A DNA stretch of 28,503 bases, taken from contig WELB01000345.1 in the NCBI GenBank assembly GCA_009602725.1, positions 1 through 28,503 on the forward strand, read 5' to 3'. The position numbers and the translations under genes are program-made. Positions 27,501-28,503 of this stretch are shown here, piece after piece. The DNA is from Spirogloea muscicola (Eukaryota; Streptophyta; Zygnematophyceae; Spirogloeales; Spirogloeaceae). Numbering within the stretch: position 1 is the stretch's first letter; each line of letters starts with the position of its first letter. The notes under the pieces are model-generated. The model did no database searches. It saw nothing but the letters and a program-made list of their open reading frames with translations, and was not told the DNA's origin.

Positions 27501-28503
27501 GAGGACAAGCTGATAGTTGTCACTTGAAGATGCCTCCAGTGCCTTTCTAAGGTGGAAATAAATGACAGTCAAGCACCCACATCAATAAATGGACATACTG
27601 TTATTGCACTCTACAAGCAGTGCCTGACTCATGCACCAGTAAGCAACAAAATATAGATTGAAACTTTGGCAAACGATCTCAATTGAGCAGGTCCAAAGGA
27701 ACACCTCGAAAGCTTGAAGTCAAAATCAGAGGGCGTGTTGGAGTACATCTGAGCGTGGGATATAGCATACACCTGCAAGCTTCGGTCAACAAAGTAGGTG
27801 TCTATCTCCACACCCGGACCCTGCATTGCAAGTACCCGACCTACTCACAATTAGCATATGTATCGTAGGGCCCTTATCAACAAGACAGTATGGGCTCTGG
27901 GCATACTTGTGCATCAAACGCTAGCACAAAGAGCTCCCGAGGTCTGCGAACCTGCAGATGATCTAGGATGGACCTGCCGGAGTTCAGCGATATGCCCCGT
28001 TCCTCAGACGGGCCCCCGCATATAACGCCCACCCGGACCACCGACGGCTCACTTTGCCTGCTAATCAGCACAGGAGGATCGGGTCACCGCTTGGTTGACG
28101 TGACCTTTTGCTTGTGCAGTTGATCAATGTAATAACACCTCAAGTAAGAGAAGAGCCGAGACCAGCAATACAATCTCATTCGTGCCTCATTATCAAATCA
28201 ACCTCAAAAGTGCCTTGCTTGTCTGCAGGCCTCGAGCTGCAGAGATGACGAGAGTAGGCACGGGATAGGCAGGTACTCTCACCTCGCTGCAGTAGCTGCC
28301 GTCTCCATCAGCTGCGGCAGGGGAGACCGGCCACTCCTCCCGGGCGCGTGGGAGCTCAGACTTGTCGATATCCAGCTCCGAGGCGCGGCGCTCGCCAGGC
28401 GGCCGGCGGCAGCCTCGAGGCGCCGCGAGCCGAGGCTCACTTCCCGACGCCCGAGCGGCGGCCCCGCAGCCCCGCCACCGCAAGCGACGGCGCTCCGCGG
28501 GCC
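21219..28503 (-). CDS. DDL: plastid-type fused D-alanine-D-alanine ligase, 23 exons, 5' end off window
   Basis: Exons, in transcript order: 28503(open)-28283, 28057-27952, 27820-27705, 27493-27382, 27252-27181, 27058-26996, 26772-26695, 26561-26469, 26131-26012, 25749-25672, 25564-25367, 25239-25192, 25102-24863, 24585-24470, 24157-23907, 23761-23693, 23488-23424, 23292-23090, 22628-22312, 22121-22076, 21904-21796, 21527-21465 and 21305-21219 (TAG). All 22 introns are GT-AG and phases agree throughout. From the only ATG in the exon 1 frame (28308) the protein is 891 residues; 65 further upstream codons are open. Two ATP-grasp ligase halves are fused (about 15-385 and 420-891), as in land-plant DDL. 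The family joins two D-Ala using ATP to make the dipeptide for peptidoglycan. In moss, plastid peptidoglycan and this enzyme are tied to chloroplast division. A plastid location is inferred. Confidence 0.93.
24863..28057 (-). CDS. DDL: DDL exons 2-13: N-terminal ligase half and start of second half
   Basis: Motifs in order: VGVICGGPSEERGISLNSG (phosphate/D-Ala loop, Glu28), MYSNTPSDFDFKL, FPALHGKFGEDGGIQ (about 107-120), PFVGTS and AFDK (Lys144), VKPARAGSSMGVSVA (from 192), HRVVVEAFAEGGKEFTAIVL (about 226-245), FDYRRKYLPTQQVSYYTPPR (about 277-296), LRDFARIDGW and FSDINIISGMEQTSF. Exon 13 then carries QPVYVLFGGDTSERQVSLMS, the opening of the second half (about 420). The E-x-N metal motif of bacterial ligases is D-I-N here. 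The Lys/Tyr loop (KYLP) and the EFT strand are kept. Confidence 0.9.
28283..28503 (-). CDS. DDL: DDL exon 1: Arg/Ser/Ala-rich leader, probable plastid transit peptide
   Basis: The frame that splices correctly (donor GCGAG|GTGAGAG, acceptor GATTAGCAG|GCAAAG, phase 2) reads EAAAGRLASAAPRSWISTSL and SSHAPGRSGRSPLPQLMETA, then AATAAR joined to QSEPSVVRVGVICGG. It is rich in Arg, Ser and Ala and poor in acidic residues, typical of chloroplast transit peptides. A longer open frame over the same bases starts at TTG and is phase 0 at the donor, so it cannot be joined by this acceptor. Translation starts either at ATG 28308 or, more likely given the leader, upstream of the window. Confidence 0.7.

Noticed and set aside
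21219-28503. Bacterial contamination as the source of the D-Ala-D-Ala ligase
   Set aside because: 22 spliceosomal introns in phase and a tandem-fused architecture rule out a bacterial gene.
1-28503. tRNA and rRNA genes
   Set aside because: I looked for T-loop (GGTTCGA-type) and cloverleaf patterns and for rRNA-like conserved words by eye on both strands and saw none. A covariance-model scan would settle it.

Overview
The window looks like nuclear DNA of a green-lineage eukaryote, most likely a streptophyte (charophyte-grade) alga. The basis is an intron-rich tandem-fused D-Ala-D-Ala ligase of the kind used for plastid peptidoglycan in mosses and streptophyte algae, plant-type LRRNT/LRR modules joined to extensin-like Ser/Thr-Pro stretches, a C-type lectin domain resembling that of plant lectin receptor kinases, and a decayed Ty3/gypsy chromovirus. 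Species cannot be fixed from sequence alone.

Layout. Positions 1-9.9 kb are a transposon graveyard. A chromodomain-bearing Ty3/gypsy element on the + strand is represented by degraded gag, zinc knuckle, protease, reverse transcriptase, integrase tail and chromodomain (about 2.54-8.56 kb). It is split in the reverse transcriptase by a 3.3 kb insertion (about 4.20-7.55 kb) flanked by an 18-nt near-perfect direct repeat. The insertion holds a second retroelement whose protease (+) and gag (-) now face each other, 33-bp tandem repeats, and an inverted copy of a repeat also found at 0.43-1.21 kb. Fold-back repeats occupy 9.1-9.9 kb.

Positions 10.27-18.50 kb (+) resolve into one 11-exon reading frame of 2132 codons. 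It encodes a signal peptide, a C-type lectin domain, a basic/His/Pro linker, LRRNT-LRR module 1, about 590 residues of Pro-rich extensin-like sequence on two tandemly duplicated exons, then LRRNT-LRR modules 2, 3 and 4. All junctions are GT-AG and phase-compatible. No membrane segment or kinase is visible, so a secreted wall-associated protein is the simplest reading. This lectin/LRR/extensin combination is the most novel item here.

Positions 18.5-21.2 kb contain no gene that I can support. Positions 21.22-28.50 kb (-) hold the D-Ala-D-Ala ligase: 23 exons, all 22 introns GT-AG and in phase, open at the right window edge, with an Arg/Ser/Ala-rich leader that fits a plastid transit peptide. 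Its two ligase halves have drifted differently at active-site positions. The two host genes are not evidently linked in function: one fits extracellular wall sensing or structure, the other plastid wall synthesis.
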